A stretch of 64,000 nucleotides of DNA from Rhodobacterales bacterium (lineage in GTDB: Bacteria; Pseudomonadota; Alphaproteobacteria; Rhodobacterales; Rhodobacteraceae), in assembly GCA_025362795.1 (NCBI GenBank), contig JANYFE010000053.1:1-64000 (forward strand). The letters are read 5' to 3'. A model generated the notes under the pieces. The model searched no databases, was not told the DNA's origin, and was given only the letters and a program-made list of their open reading frames with translations. Position numbers and translations under genes: made by a program. Of this stretch, positions 51,067 to 61,288 are shown one piece after another (within the stretch, counting starts at the first letter, position 1; each line of letters starts with the position of its first letter).

Positions 51067-51771
51067 TCAGGCCTGTTCGAAGAACCCGACGATCCAACCT
51101 GCCATCCGATCGGTTTCTGCCGGGGTGGCCAGTGACGTTCGCGCCTTGGTTACCACGTCCGGCGGCATGTCCCCGGCGTATTCCTCGACCAGAGCCGCCA
51201 TGAAGTCGGGGGTCATTTCGGGGTGATACTGGGTGGCAAAGACCTTGTTGCCGATCCGGTATGCCCCCACCGCACAATCCGCGCTGTGGCCGACAATTTG
51301 CGCCCCGGGCGGCAGTCTGGTCACTTGTTCCGAATGCGCGGCGTTGACCCGGATCGGGCCGGGACCGCCCGTCATCCACGGTGCGGGATCGGTCATCAGG
51401 GTTTCTGTCACACCAAAAACCCAGCCGCCGGCGTTGGCCGAGACGGTGCCGCCCAGCGCGATCGCAATCGCCTGATGACCAAAACACGCGCCAAACAGCG
51501 GTTTGCCCAGCGCTACAATGGCCGGGATCGCGTGCAGAAGCCGGGCAATCCAGGGCGCGTCGTCGTTGACCGAGGCCGGACTACCGCCCAGAATGAAGCC
51601 GTCATATGCGCCAAGGTCGGCCGGAAACTCTTCCGCCGGAAGATCAAAGCTGGTGACACACCAACCGGGACGCAGCGCCTGCACAAGGGTCGCAAACTTT
51701 TGCCCGTCGCTGGCGTGGCAGGCGGCAAAGGCACTGGCATCGGTGTTTGTCACCAGAACAGCAATATGCAT
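51067..51771 (-). CDS. Class I glutamine amidotransferase domain protein (gamma-glutamyl hydrolase-like)
   Basis: LFGACFGHQAIAIALGG nucleophile Cys; ATQYHPEMTPDF His/Glu. Confidence 0.9.
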   Translation of the reverse strand: MHIAVLVTNTDASAFAACHASDGQKFATLVQALRPGWCVTSFDLPAEEFPADLGAYDGFILGGSPASVNDDAPWIARLLHAIPAIVALGKPLFGACFGHQAIAIALGGTVSANAGGWVFGVTETLMTDPAPWMTGGPGPIRVNAAHSEQVTRLPPGAQIVGHSADCAVGAYRIGNKVFATQYHPEMTPDFMAALVEEYAGDMPPDVVTKARTSLATPAETDRMAGWIVGFFEQA

Positions 51772-51857
51772 GAAGATACCTCTTTACATATTTATAGGTT
51801 CCATCATTATACACATGTTAAGCATCGTCAAGCGGGCGTTGCGGTGGGGGGGTGTCG

Positions 51858-53114
51858 ATGACGATCTGGGTTCCGACCGACGACGGCCATGCCGATCTGG
51901 GCAGTCATGACACCTTTCTGAACGGCTCGCCCTTGAACACTTTTGCCCGGCTGCGCACCGAGGATCCGCTGTGCTGGTGCGATTGGACAGGCGGCGCTGG
52001 CTATTGGTCGGTGACGCGGCACGCCGATATTCTGGCGTTGAACGGCAAGCCGGATTTGCTGTCGTCGGCGCGAGGCATCCGGATGGAGGATCAAAGCTAC
52101 GAAGAATACCTTGCCCGCCGCACCTTTCAGGAAACCGATCCGCCAGAACATATGCAGACGCGGGTCAAGGTGGCGCGGGCTTTTTCGAAGAATGTGGTGG
52201 CCGATTTTGAAGAGCAGATCCGCGCCTTGTGCGTCGAGATTTTGGACACCACGTTGCCGATGGGCACATTTGACGCGACCAAAGCCATTGCCCGCGAACT
52301 GCCGATGCGGATGTTGGGGCGGATTTTGGGCACGCCGGACGAGGACTTGCCGTGGCTCGTGGCCAAGGGCGATGCGCTGATTGCCAACAGCGATCCGGAT
52401 TTCACCACGCATGTGCTGGACAAGATGACGACGGAAGAATTCCGCATGATGCCGTTCAACTCGCCAGCCGGGGCGGAGTTGTTTGTCTATGCCAAGGACT
52501 TGATGGCGCGAAAAGCCGCGCGGGGCGATACATCGGGCGTGCTGAACCTGATCATGGCACCTGGTCCGGATGGGTCTGTCATGCCCGAACATGAATTCCG
52601 CAACTTCTTTTGCCTGCTGGTGGCGGCGGGGAATGACACCACGCGCTATTCGATTGCGGCGGGCCTGCAGGCGCTGGCGCATCAGCCCGAACTTCTGGGA
52701 CAAATCCAGTCCGGTGCGGTTGATGACACCCTTGCCGATGAAATCATCCGCTGGGCGACCCCGGCGCTTTATTTCCGCCGCACCGCGACCCGCGATTTCG
52801 ACATGCACGGCAAGACCGTCAGGCAGGGCGACAAGGTTCTGTACTGGTTTGTCAGTGGCAATCGGGACGATACGGCGTTTGACGACCCGATGCGGGTGAA
52901 CCTGGCGCGGACCCCGAACAAGCACCTGAGCTTTGGTCAAGGCGGTCCGCATCTGTGCCTTGGCATGTGGCTGGCACGACTGGAAGTGCGGGTGCTGTTT
53001 CAGGAACTGGCCAAGCGCATTCGCAGCATCGAACCGGCGGGCGCACAGAAATTCCTGCGGTCGAACTTTGTCGGCGGGATCAAATCGCTGCCCGTCACCG
53101 TCACTTTGCAATAG
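51858..53114 (+). CDS. Cytochrome P450 (CYP124/125/142-like heme motif)
   Basis: LVAAGNDTTRYSI (I-helix), FRRTATRD, LSFGQGGPHLCLGMWLAR heme-Cys loop. Confidence 0.95.
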   Translation: MTIWVPTDDGHADLGSHDTFLNGSPLNTFARLRTEDPLCWCDWTGGAGYWSVTRHADILALNGKPDLLSSARGIRMEDQSYEEYLARRTFQETDPPEHMQTRVKVARAFSKNVVADFEEQIRALCVEILDTTLPMGTFDATKAIARELPMRMLGRILGTPDEDLPWLVAKGDALIANSDPDFTTHVLDKMTTEEFRMMPFNSPAGAELFVYAKDLMARKAARGDTSGVLNLIMAPGPDGSVMPEHEFRNFFCLLVAAGNDTTRYSIAAGLQALAHQPELLGQIQSGAVDDTLADEIIRWATPALYFRRTATRDFDMHGKTVRQGDKVLYWFVSGNRDDTAFDDPMRVNLARTPNKHLSFGQGGPHLCLGMWLARLEVRVLFQELAKRIRSIEPAGAQKFLRSNFVGGIKSLPVTVTLQ

Positions 53115-53123
53115 GGGAACGCC

Positions 53124-54416
53124 ATGCCGGATCGCCTGAGGGCCATGTTCTGCGACCATCTGAGCCTGATGCGCGGCAAATACCTGCCTGCGTCGAAGTT
53201 GAAATCCGACGCCACGCGGCTGGCGCGGCCCAATTTCGCGGTGCATTGGGACAAGGATTTGCTGCTTGACGCGCCGCACACCCAGACCCGCGAGGGTATT
53301 CCGGATATGGAACTGCGCTGGGCGGAGGCCGACATTCGTGCTGGCTGGGAACCTGCAACCCGGGTTGTGATGGGCGATCTGTTTGCCGCCGACGGCGCGG
53401 CTCTGCCGCTGTGTCCGCGCGGGGCGTTGAAACGGGCGGTGGCGGATTGGCAATCACAGGGGCTGTCCCCGAAAGTTGGCATCGAACTGGAAGCCTATGC
53501 CTTTGTCAAAGCCGACGACGGCACGCTGAAGCCGCTGGATACGCCGGGCGGCATTGTTTATGGCACCGGGCCGTTCAGCGACCCGACCGGTTTTGTCGAT
53601 GCGATCTGGTGGCAGGCGGACGCCGCTGGCTTCAAGCTGGAGCTGATCACTGCGGAATATGACACGCCGCAGTTTGAATTCACCCTGTGCTTTGATACGG
53701 CAGTCAAAGCGGTGGACGAGATTGTGCTGTTCCGCCAGATGGCCCGCGAAGTGGCGCTGCGGCATGGCGTGATCCTTACCTTTCTGCCCAAGCCGATCGC
53801 CGGCAAGGGTGGATCGGGCATGCATATCAACCTGTCCTTCGAGGCTGCCTCGGGCGGCAATGCCCTGAACACCGGGGCCAAAGGCGGGCCATCGGCGCTG
53901 AATGATCTGGGGCGCGGCTGCATTTCGGGCTGGATGCAGCATCACAAAGGGCTGGCGGCCCTGCTGGCCCCCACCAGCGGGTCTTATCTGCGGCTGCAAC
54001 CGGCGTCCTTGTCGGGCTATTGGTGCAACTGGGGCGGCGATCATCGCGGCGTCACCGTGCGGGTGTCAGAGGAGGGCGGTGCCAAGGCCCGGCTGGAACA
54101 CCGGATGGCCGATGCCAGTGCAAACCCCTACACCGCCGTCGCCGCCGTGTTGCAAGCCGCCCTTCTGGGCGTGAAACGCGGCTATGCCTTGCCGGAGCCC
54201 GAAGCCGGCGATTGCTTTGACCGGATCGACGCGGGGCATGGCGTGGCCGCGTCCTTGGCAGAGGCGATCAACGATCTGGAAGCCGACCGCGCCTTGTGTG
54301 ACGCCGTGGGCGCCGCGCTGTGCGAACATCATGCCTTCATGAAGCGGGCCGAGGTCGAAAAGACCAAAGGTCTGGAAGGGCGTGACCTGACCGATTATTA
54401 CATCTGGTATGTGTGA
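53124..54416 (+). CDS. Glutamine-synthetase-family gamma-glutamyl amide ligase
   Basis: VGIELEAYAFV, PKPIAGKGGSGMHINLS, RLEHRMADASANPYTAVAAVLQAALLG; 430 aa. Confidence 0.9.
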   Translation: MPDRLRAMFCDHLSLMRGKYLPASKLKSDATRLARPNFAVHWDKDLLLDAPHTQTREGIPDMELRWAEADIRAGWEPATRVVMGDLFAADGAALPLCPRGALKRAVADWQSQGLSPKVGIELEAYAFVKADDGTLKPLDTPGGIVYGTGPFSDPTGFVDAIWWQADAAGFKLELITAEYDTPQFEFTLCFDTAVKAVDEIVLFRQMAREVALRHGVILTFLPKPIAGKGGSGMHINLSFEAASGGNALNTGAKGGPSALNDLGRGCISGWMQHHKGLAALLAPTSGSYLRLQPASLSGYWCNWGGDHRGVTVRVSEEGGAKARLEHRMADASANPYTAVAAVLQAALLGVKRGYALPEPEAGDCFDRIDAGHGVAASLAEAINDLEADRALCDAVGAALCEHHAFMKRAEVEKTKGLEGRDLTDYYIWYV

Positions 54417-54419
54417 CCC

Positions 54420-54734
54420 ATGAAGGCGACCTGGATACAACCCGACGGCAGTCAGACCACGCTCGACGTTACGGCAGGCACCAGCCTGATGGAGGCTGCC
54501 ACCACCCGCAGCGTTTCGGGCATCATCGGCGAATGCGGAGGCAACCTGTCCTGCGCCACCTGCCATGTCTTTGTCGACCCGGCTTGGTTCGCAAAAACCG
54601 GCGAAGTCGGCGGCTTTGAGGGCCAGATGCTGGACCTGGCCGAGGCCGACCGTGAACCGACCTCGCGTTTGTCCTGCCAGATCAGGATGACGGCCGCATT
54701 GGATGGTATCGTGCTGCGCGTGCCGGAGGTCTGA
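54420..54734 (+). CDS. 2Fe-2S ferredoxin (adrenodoxin/putidaredoxin type)
   Basis: GECGGNLSCATCHVFVD and LSCQI cluster cysteines. Confidence 0.93.
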   Translation: MKATWIQPDGSQTTLDVTAGTSLMEAATTRSVSGIIGECGGNLSCATCHVFVDPAWFAKTGEVGGFEGQMLDLAEADREPTSRLSCQIRMTAALDGIVLRVPEV

Positions 54735-54737
54735 CCC

Positions 54738-55214
54738 CTAGTCCGCATCGTCGGCGAAGTCGCCGCTGTGAATGATCAGCTGACGCAGCATTGCGTCAAG
54801 TTTGCAGGCGAGTTCCCCGCCGAGGCCCCGCCGCAACGCGACATCATAGGCGATGGCCCGGTGGCCCAGTTCCTGAAAGACAGCGCTGCCCTGCGCCGTC
54901 AGTGACAAGATCTCTGCCCGGCGGTCATGCGGGCTGGTGGCGCGGGTCAGCAGGCCGTCCGTCTCCAGCGTGGCGACGGCGCGGCTGACCTTGGTCTTTT
55001 CGATATGGGAAATCGTGCAGATGTCGCGCGCCGTCATCGCACCGAACTTGCCAAGATTGGCCAGCACGCGCCATTGGGTGCGGGTCATGCCGTAAGCAGC
55101 CTTGTAGCTGGCCTGAAACGATTTCGACGTGGCCTCTGCGGCCTGATTGAGCAGGTAGGGCAGAAAGGTTTCAAGATCGAACTCGCCCGGCGCTGGTTGG
55201 CTGTCGTGTGTCAT
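54738..55214 (-). CDS. MarR-family transcriptional regulator
   Basis: MTRTQWRVLANLGKFGAMTARDICTISHIEKTKVSRAVATLETDGLLTRATSPHDRRAEIL. Confidence 0.93.
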   Translation of the reverse strand: MTHDSQPAPGEFDLETFLPYLLNQAAEATSKSFQASYKAAYGMTRTQWRVLANLGKFGAMTARDICTISHIEKTKVSRAVATLETDGLLTRATSPHDRRAEILSLTAQGSAVFQELGHRAIAYDVALRRGLGGELACKLDAMLRQLIIHSGDFADDAD

Positions 55215-55266
55215 AGTCCCTGCCTGAATGCTGCCCGCGCGACCCTGTCACAGGTCGCCCGGTCTG

Positions 55267-55902
55267 TCACGCCGCGGGTTTCACCCGGTCGGGATGCGCG
55301 GCTGCGATGGCCGGGATCGGTTCCAGCCGCGCGGAAATCGCCGAAATCACCGGAAAGGCAGCAAGATCGACCGCCCAGCGCCGGGCGTTGTAGATCTGTG
55401 GCACGAGACAAATGTCGGCCATGGTGATCTGATCGCCGTGGCAATAGGGACCGGGGCGGGTCAGCATGGGTTCCAGCCCCGCCAGCCCCAGTGCGATGAA
55501 ATGCTGCATCCAGCCCTCGGTCGAGACGGCACCACCGGACAGGCTGACGACATGGCGCGAGACCCGCAGATTGCAGACCGGCTGAATTTCCATCGCAATG
55601 GCGTAGGACAGGGTTCGCACTCTGGCCCGTCCTTGGGCATCCTTTGGCAGAAAGCCTGCGCCATGCATTTCGTCCAGATATTCCAGAATGGCGAGGGACT
55701 GGGTCAGTTTTATGCCGTCAACCTCCAGCGTCGGCACCAGACCCTGGGGATTGAGCGCAAGGTTCGCGGGCGTCACCTGATCACCCGCCGCCAGATCGAC
55801 CGGGTGGCGGGTGTAAGGCAGCCCCAAAAGATTAAGCGCGATGCGCAGCCGGTAGGCCGACGACGACCGCCAGTAGTCATGAAGGATGATCTGGTTCACC
55901 AT
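55267..55902 (-). CDS. maiA: Maleylacetoacetate isomerase (zeta-class GST)
   Basis: LHDYWRSSSAYRLRIALNLLGLPY; NPQGLVPTLEVDG; next to hmgA. Confidence 0.93.
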   Translation of the reverse strand: MVNQIILHDYWRSSSAYRLRIALNLLGLPYTRHPVDLAAGDQVTPANLALNPQGLVPTLEVDGIKLTQSLAILEYLDEMHGAGFLPKDAQGRARVRTLSYAIAMEIQPVCNLRVSRHVVSLSGGAVSTEGWMQHFIALGLAGLEPMLTRPGPYCHGDQITMADICLVPQIYNARRWAVDLAAFPVISAISARLEPIPAIAAAHPDRVKPAA

Positions 55903-56010
55903 GCCGCGCCCTTTCGCCTGATGCAGCAAGTTTAGCTTGACATAGTTGCGACTGCAACCAATAACGCAATCAGATATCGCTGCCCCGTCCTCGCAAAAAA
56001 GGCGCATGCC

Positions 56011-57366
56011 ATGACTGTCCCCGCCGAGCCGACCGGAATGATCCGCGCTGCGACGCAATCAGTCGCCCATCAGAGTTATATGCCGGGCTTCGGCAATGAC
56101 TTTGAAACCGAGGCGCTGCCCGGCGCCCTGCCGCAGGGCCAGAACTCGCCGCAAAAGTGCAACTATGGCCTGTATGCCGAACAGCTTTCAGGATCGGCCT
56201 TTACCAAGCCCCACCCGGAACGGACCTGGTGTTACCGCATCCGGCCCAGCGTCAAACACACGACACGGTTTGAGAAGATCGAGGTGCCGTTGTGGAAAAC
56301 CGCACCGCATATCCTGCCCGATGTGATCAGTCTTGGCCAATACCGCTGGGATCCGCTGCCGCATGGGACCGAGCCGCTGACCTGGGTGACGGGAATGCGC
56401 AGCGTGACGACGGCCGGGGATGTGAACACCCAGACCGGGATGGCGTCACATGTGTATCTGGTGACGCAGTCGATGCAGGACGAATACTTCTATTCCGCCG
56501 ATGGCGAGTTGCTGGTGGTGCCACAGGAGGGCCGTCTGCGGTTCTGCACCGAACTGGGGATCATTGATCTGGAACCGAAGGAAATCGCGGTTCTGCCGCG
56601 GGGGCTGGTCTATCGGGTGGAAGTGCTGGAAGGTCCGTGCCGCGGCTTTGTCTGCGAAAACTACGGTCCGCCGTTTACCCTGCCGCACCGGGGCCCGATT
56701 GGCGCGAATTGTCTGGCCAACCCGCGCGACTTTAAAACCCCGGTGGCGGCGTTTGAGGATCGGGACGTGCCGTCGACCGTCACGCTGAAATGGTGCGGCA
56801 CGTTTCACCGCACCAGCATCGGCCACTCGCCTTTGGATGTGGTGGCGTGGCATGGCAACTATGGGCCGTACAAATACGACCTGCGGACCTATTCCCCGGT
56901 GGGGGCGATCCTGTTTGACCATCCAGACCCGTCGATCTTTACCGTTCTGACCGCGCCGTCAGGGCTGGAGGGTACAGCGAACATCGATTTCGTGCTGTTC
57001 CGCGAACGTTGGCTGGTGGCCGAGCATTCGTTCCGGCCGCCGTGGTACCACAAGAACGTCATGTCCGAGATGATGGGCAATATCTATGGCATCTATGATG
57101 CAAAGCCCAAAGGCTTTGTCCCCGGTGGCCTGTCCTTGCACAACTGCATGCTACCGCATGGACCGGATCGCAACGCCTTTGAGGGGGCTTCGAACGGAGT
57201 GTTGAAGGCGGAAAAGCTGGAGGAAACGATGTCGTTCATGTTCGAGACGCGCTTTGCGCAGCATCTGACCGCCTGGGCGGCGACGACGGCCCCCTTGCAG
57301 GACGACTACATCGACTGCTGGGCCAGCCTGGAGAAGAAGTTCGATGGCACGCCGGGCTGCAAATAA
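56011..57366 (+). CDS. hmgA: Homogentisate 1,2-dioxygenase
   Basis: [63 protein letters not shown]. Confidence 0.97.
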   Translation: MTVPAEPTGMIRAATQSVAHQSYMPGFGNDFETEALPGALPQGQNSPQKCNYGLYAEQLSGSAFTKPHPERTWCYRIRPSVKHTTRFEKIEVPLWKTAPHILPDVISLGQYRWDPLPHGTEPLTWVTGMRSVTTAGDVNTQTGMASHVYLVTQSMQDEYFYSADGELLVVPQEGRLRFCTELGIIDLEPKEIAVLPRGLVYRVEVLEGPCRGFVCENYGPPFTLPHRGPIGANCLANPRDFKTPVAAFEDRDVPSTVTLKWCGTFHRTSIGHSPLDVVAWHGNYGPYKYDLRTYSPVGAILFDHPDPSIFTVLTAPSGLEGTANIDFVLFRERWLVAEHSFRPPWYHKNVMSEMMGNIYGIYDAKPKGFVPGGLSLHNCMLPHGPDRNAFEGASNGVLKAEKLEETMSFMFETRFAQHLTAWAATTAPLQDDYIDCWASLEKKFDGTPGCK

Positions 57367-57426
57367 GCCGGGGGACCAGCCCCCGGACCCGCCAGAAAAT
57401 TTTTGCCGATATGGAATGGAACGCCA

Positions 57427-58680
57427 ATGGGCCTGATGAAAAGCTGGGTGCAGACTGCAAATTCTGCCACCTGCCCCTTCCCTTTGAACAATCTGCCATG
57501 TGGCGTGTTTTCCCGCGGGGATGCCGACCCGCATTGCGGCATGGCGATCGGCGATTTCGTGCTGGATGTGACAGCGCTGGAGGCAGAGGGGCTGCTGGTG
57601 CTGGACGGCGGGCCGCTCTTGGATGTGCCGTTCTGGAATGCGGTGATGGAGGCGGGGGCGGAGGTCTGGGCCTCGGTCAGGGCGCAGGTGATGGCGCTGC
57701 TGCAAGACGGGGCCAGCAAGCGCTTTCTGGTCGAGGATCATCTGGTGCCGTTGCACGGCATCGATCTGCACATGCCGTTCCTGGTATCGGAATTTACGGA
57801 TTTTTATGCCGGGCGCCATCATGCCACCAATGTCGGCACGATGTTCCGCGGGGCAGAGAATGCCTTGCCGCCGAACTGGCTGCATCTGCCGATTGGTTAC
57901 AATGGTCGGGCGTCTTCGGTTGTGGTGTCGGGGACGGATGTGCGCCGTCCCTGGGGACAGGTCAAGGGGGCGGACCATGCCTTGCCGGCCTTCCTGCCTT
58001 CGCGCCGGTTCGACATCGAACTGGAGATGGGCGCCGTGGTGGGCGTGCCGTCGCAAGGGCCGGTGACGGTGGCGGAGGCCGATGCGATGATTTTCGGCTA
58101 TGTGCTGCTGAACGACTGGTCGGCGCGAGACATTCAGGCTTGGGAGTATCAGCCGCTGGGGCCGTTTCAGGCCAAGGCGACGGCCACGACGATTTCGCCC
58201 TGGGTGGTGATGAAAGCGGCGCTGCAGCCGTTCCGGCTGTCGACGCCGCCGCGGGAAGTGCCGTTGCTGCCGTATCTGCAGGAGCCGGGGCCGATGCTGT
58301 ATGACATTGCTTTGGAAGTCGCCCTTGCGCCAGAGGGCGGCAAGGAGACAGTGATCTGCCGCACCAACTGCCGCGAGATGTATTACTCTGCGCCGCAGCA
58401 ACTGGCGCATCACACGACCAGCGGCTGTGCGATGAACGCCGGCGATTTGCTGGGCTCCGGGACGATTTCGGGGCCGGACAAGACCAGCCGGGGTTCGCTG
58501 CTGGAAATGTCGTGGGGCGGCAAGGAACCCTTTGCAGTCGCGGGTGGCACGCGCAGTTTCATCGAGGACAACGATACGCTGACCCTGCGCGGCTCTGCAA
58601 AGGGCGATGACTATACAATCGGGTTTGGCGACTGCGCTGGCAAGGTGATCCCGGCGCTTTCCGATCCCTACGCGCGTTGA
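57427..58680 (+). CDS. fahA: Fumarylacetoacetase
   Basis: FYAGRHHATNVGTMFRG, FDIELEMGAVVG, NDWSARDIQAWEYQPLGPF. Confidence 0.96.
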   Translation: MGLMKSWVQTANSATCPFPLNNLPCGVFSRGDADPHCGMAIGDFVLDVTALEAEGLLVLDGGPLLDVPFWNAVMEAGAEVWASVRAQVMALLQDGASKRFLVEDHLVPLHGIDLHMPFLVSEFTDFYAGRHHATNVGTMFRGAENALPPNWLHLPIGYNGRASSVVVSGTDVRRPWGQVKGADHALPAFLPSRRFDIELEMGAVVGVPSQGPVTVAEADAMIFGYVLLNDWSARDIQAWEYQPLGPFQAKATATTISPWVVMKAALQPFRLSTPPREVPLLPYLQEPGPMLYDIALEVALAPEGGKETVICRTNCREMYYSAPQQLAHHTTSGCAMNAGDLLGSGTISGPDKTSRGSLLEMSWGGKEPFAVAGGTRSFIEDNDTLTLRGSAKGDDYTIGFGDCAGKVIPALSDPYAR

Positions 58681-58691
58681 AAGGACAGACC

Positions 58692-59642
58692 ATGGCCAAG
58701 GCATTTGCCTCGCAAGGCGACATGACGGACAAGCAGATCACCTTCAAGGAAATTGGGGCGGGGCTTTATGCCTTTACCGCAGAAGGCGACCCGAATTCGG
58801 GTGTGATCATCGGCGATGACAGCGTGATGATCATAGAGGCGCAGGCCACGCCTCGGCTGGCGCAGAAGGTGATTGACTGCGTGCGCGGCGTCACTGACAA
58901 GCCCATCAGCCATGTGGTGCTGACCCATTATCATGCGGTGCGGGTGCTGGGGGCGTCAGCCTTTAATGCGCCGCAGGTGATCATGTCGGAAACCACCCGC
59001 AACATGGTGGTGGAGCGCGGGCAGGAGGATTGGGACAGCGAGTTTCAACGCTTTCCCCGGCTGTTTCAGGGCCACGAGAGCATTCCCGGACTGACCTGGC
59101 CCACCACGACCTTTAACGGCAAAATGACCGTCTGGCTGGGCAAGCGCCGGGTCGACCTTTTGCAGCTGGGCCGCGCCCATACTGCGGGGGATACGGTGAT
59201 CCATGTGCCGGATCAGAACGTGATGTTCACCGGCGACATCGTCGAGGCGCATTCGGCCTGCTATTGCGGCGACGGGCATTTTGGCGAATGGGGCGCGACG
59301 CTGGAGGCGATCCGCGCCTATGATCTTGCCGCAATCGCGCCGGGCCGAGGCGATGCCGTGATCGGAGCCAAGGCGGTGAACGGCGCATTGGAGCGCACCA
59401 GGGATTTCGTCGACAGCACCTACAAGCCGGTGGCCAAAGTCGCCGCCCGCAGCGGCACCTTGAAAGAAGCCTGGGACGCCGCCCGCGCCGCCTGTGACCC
59501 CAAGTTCAAGGACTATGCCATCTACGAACATTGTCTGCCGTTCAACGTCGCCCGCGCCTATGACGAAGCACGGGGCATCAGCCATCCGCGCATCTGGACG
59601 GCGCAGCGCGATCTGGAAATGTGGGCGGCGCTGCAGGGCTGA
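58692..59642 (+). CDS. MBL-fold metallo-hydrolase (atypical HxHxVR motif)
   Basis: VVLTHYHAVRVLGASAF; GRAHTAGDTVIHVPDQNVMFTGDIVE. Confidence 0.87.
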   Translation: MAKAFASQGDMTDKQITFKEIGAGLYAFTAEGDPNSGVIIGDDSVMIIEAQATPRLAQKVIDCVRGVTDKPISHVVLTHYHAVRVLGASAFNAPQVIMSETTRNMVVERGQEDWDSEFQRFPRLFQGHESIPGLTWPTTTFNGKMTVWLGKRRVDLLQLGRAHTAGDTVIHVPDQNVMFTGDIVEAHSACYCGDGHFGEWGATLEAIRAYDLAAIAPGRGDAVIGAKAVNGALERTRDFVDSTYKPVAKVAARSGTLKEAWDAARAACDPKFKDYAIYEHCLPFNVARAYDEARGISHPRIWTAQRDLEMWAALQG

Positions 59643-59664
59643 AACCGGGGCCGGAAGGGAAAAC

Positions 59665-61281
59665 ATGCAAGACTTGGTCGAACAGCGCTATGACATTGCG
59701 TTCCGGATGTATCCCTATGTCCGTTCGGCGGATCAGGATGCCGCCGCGGTGCGGCACCCGGTGATCGTCATCGGCGGCCGGCCGATCGGGCTGGCCACAG
59801 CGCTGGACCTTGGGTTGCGGGGCGTGCCGGTGCTGGTGCTGGACGACCATGAAGGCGCCGGGCTTGGCAGTCGGGCGATCTGTTTTGCCAAGCGCACGCT
59901 GGAGATTTGCGACCGTCTGGGGGCGGCAGAGGCGATGCTGGGCAAGGGGGTGTTGTGGAACACCGGCAAGGTGTTTCACGACGACCGCCTGCTTTACGAG
60001 TTCAACCTGCAACCCGAATCCGGCCACGCCTTCCCGGCCTTCATCAACCTGCAACAGCCATGGTTCGAGAAATTCCTGCACGATGCCATTCTGCAGGCGC
60101 AAGCCAACGGTGCGCCGATCGAGATCCGGGGGCGCAATCGCGTCGAGGCGGTGACGCCCAGCGCCGAGCATGTGGCATTGGAGGTGATGACGCCGGAGGG
60201 GCCATACAGGCTGGAGGCGGATTGGCTTGTGGCCTGCGACGGTGCGCGCTCTCCGACGCGCAACGGGTTGGGGCTTGATTTCAAAGGTAGGGTGTTTGAG
60301 GACAATTTCCTGATCGCCGACATCCGGATGAAGGCTGATTTCCCAACCGAACGCTGGTTCTGGTTTGAACCGCATTTCAAATCCGGTGACAGCGCCCTGC
60401 TGCACAAGCAGCCCGACGATATCTGGCGCATCGACTTTCAGTTGGGCTGGAACATCGACCGCAAGACGGAGCTGGAACCCGCGAACATCCGTGCCCGTGT
60501 TGATGCGATGCTGGGGCCGAATGTGGATTATGCCTTGGAGTGGACCTCGATCTACACGTTCCAGTGCCGCCGGATGGACAGTTTCCGGCATGGCCGTGTG
60601 TTGTTTGCCGGGGATAGCGCCCATCAGGTCAGTCCGTTTGGGGCGCGTGGGGCCAATTCCGGCATTCAGGATGTGGACAATCTGGGCTGGAAGCTGGCGC
60701 TGGTTCTGGGCGGCATGGCGCCGGACAGCCTGCTTGATACCTATGACGCGGAACGGGTCTGCGCTGCGGATGAAAATATCCTGAACTCTACCCGTGCGAC
60801 CGACTTCATCACCCCGAAAAGCCCGATGTCCAAGATGTTCCGCAACGCCGTGCTGGACTTGGCGCATCATCTGCCCTTTGCCCGGACCATCGTGAATTCG
60901 GGGCGGCTGTCGGTGCCATGCATTTATGATGGCTCAAGGCTCAACGGTCCGGACCACCCGAAAATGCCCCGCCGCAGCCGCCCGGGCAGCCCCTGCCCCG
61001 ATGCGCCCCTGGGCGATGGCTGGCTGCTGGAGGAACTGGGTCGGGGCTTTACCTTGCTGGCCATTGACGCCGCCTTGCCCGAAGCGATCAAGATCAAGGG
61101 GCTGACGGTGCAGCGCCTTTCGGTTTCGGCCCTGGCAAACGCGGCTTTGCGCGACCGTTACCTCGGTGCCGCAACTTCCGCTGTCTACCTTGTTCGCCCT
61201 GACCAGCATGTTGCGGCGCGGTGGGAACGCTATGACGAAACCGAGGTTCTGGCCGCGTTGGCCCGAATTTGCACCGCGTGA
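59665..61281 (+). CDS. FAD-dependent aromatic hydroxylase (MhpA/MhaA-like)
   Basis: VIVIGGRPIGLATALDLG, DWLVACDGARSPTRNGLGL, GRVLFAGDSAHQVSPFGARGANSGIQDVDNLGWKLALVL. Confidence 0.9.
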   Translation: MQDLVEQRYDIAFRMYPYVRSADQDAAAVRHPVIVIGGRPIGLATALDLGLRGVPVLVLDDHEGAGLGSRAICFAKRTLEICDRLGAAEAMLGKGVLWNTGKVFHDDRLLYEFNLQPESGHAFPAFINLQQPWFEKFLHDAILQAQANGAPIEIRGRNRVEAVTPSAEHVALEVMTPEGPYRLEADWLVACDGARSPTRNGLGLDFKGRVFEDNFLIADIRMKADFPTERWFWFEPHFKSGDSALLHKQPDDIWRIDFQLGWNIDRKTELEPANIRARVDAMLGPNVDYALEWTSIYTFQCRRMDSFRHGRVLFAGDSAHQVSPFGARGANSGIQDVDNLGWKLALVLGGMAPDSLLDTYDAERVCAADENILNSTRATDFITPKSPMSKMFRNAVLDLAHHLPFARTIVNSGRLSVPCIYDGSRLNGPDHPKMPRRSRPGSPCPDAPLGDGWLLEELGRGFTLLAIDAALPEAIKIKGLTVQRLSVSALANAALRDRYLGAATSAVYLVRPDQHVAARWERYDETEVLAALARICTA

Positions 61282-61288
61282 GGACAAG

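Noticed and set aside
53124-54416. Calling the GS-family protein housekeeping GlnA
   Set aside because: Embedded between P450 and ferredoxin genes, with divergent sequence; gamma-glutamyl ligase is a safer family call.
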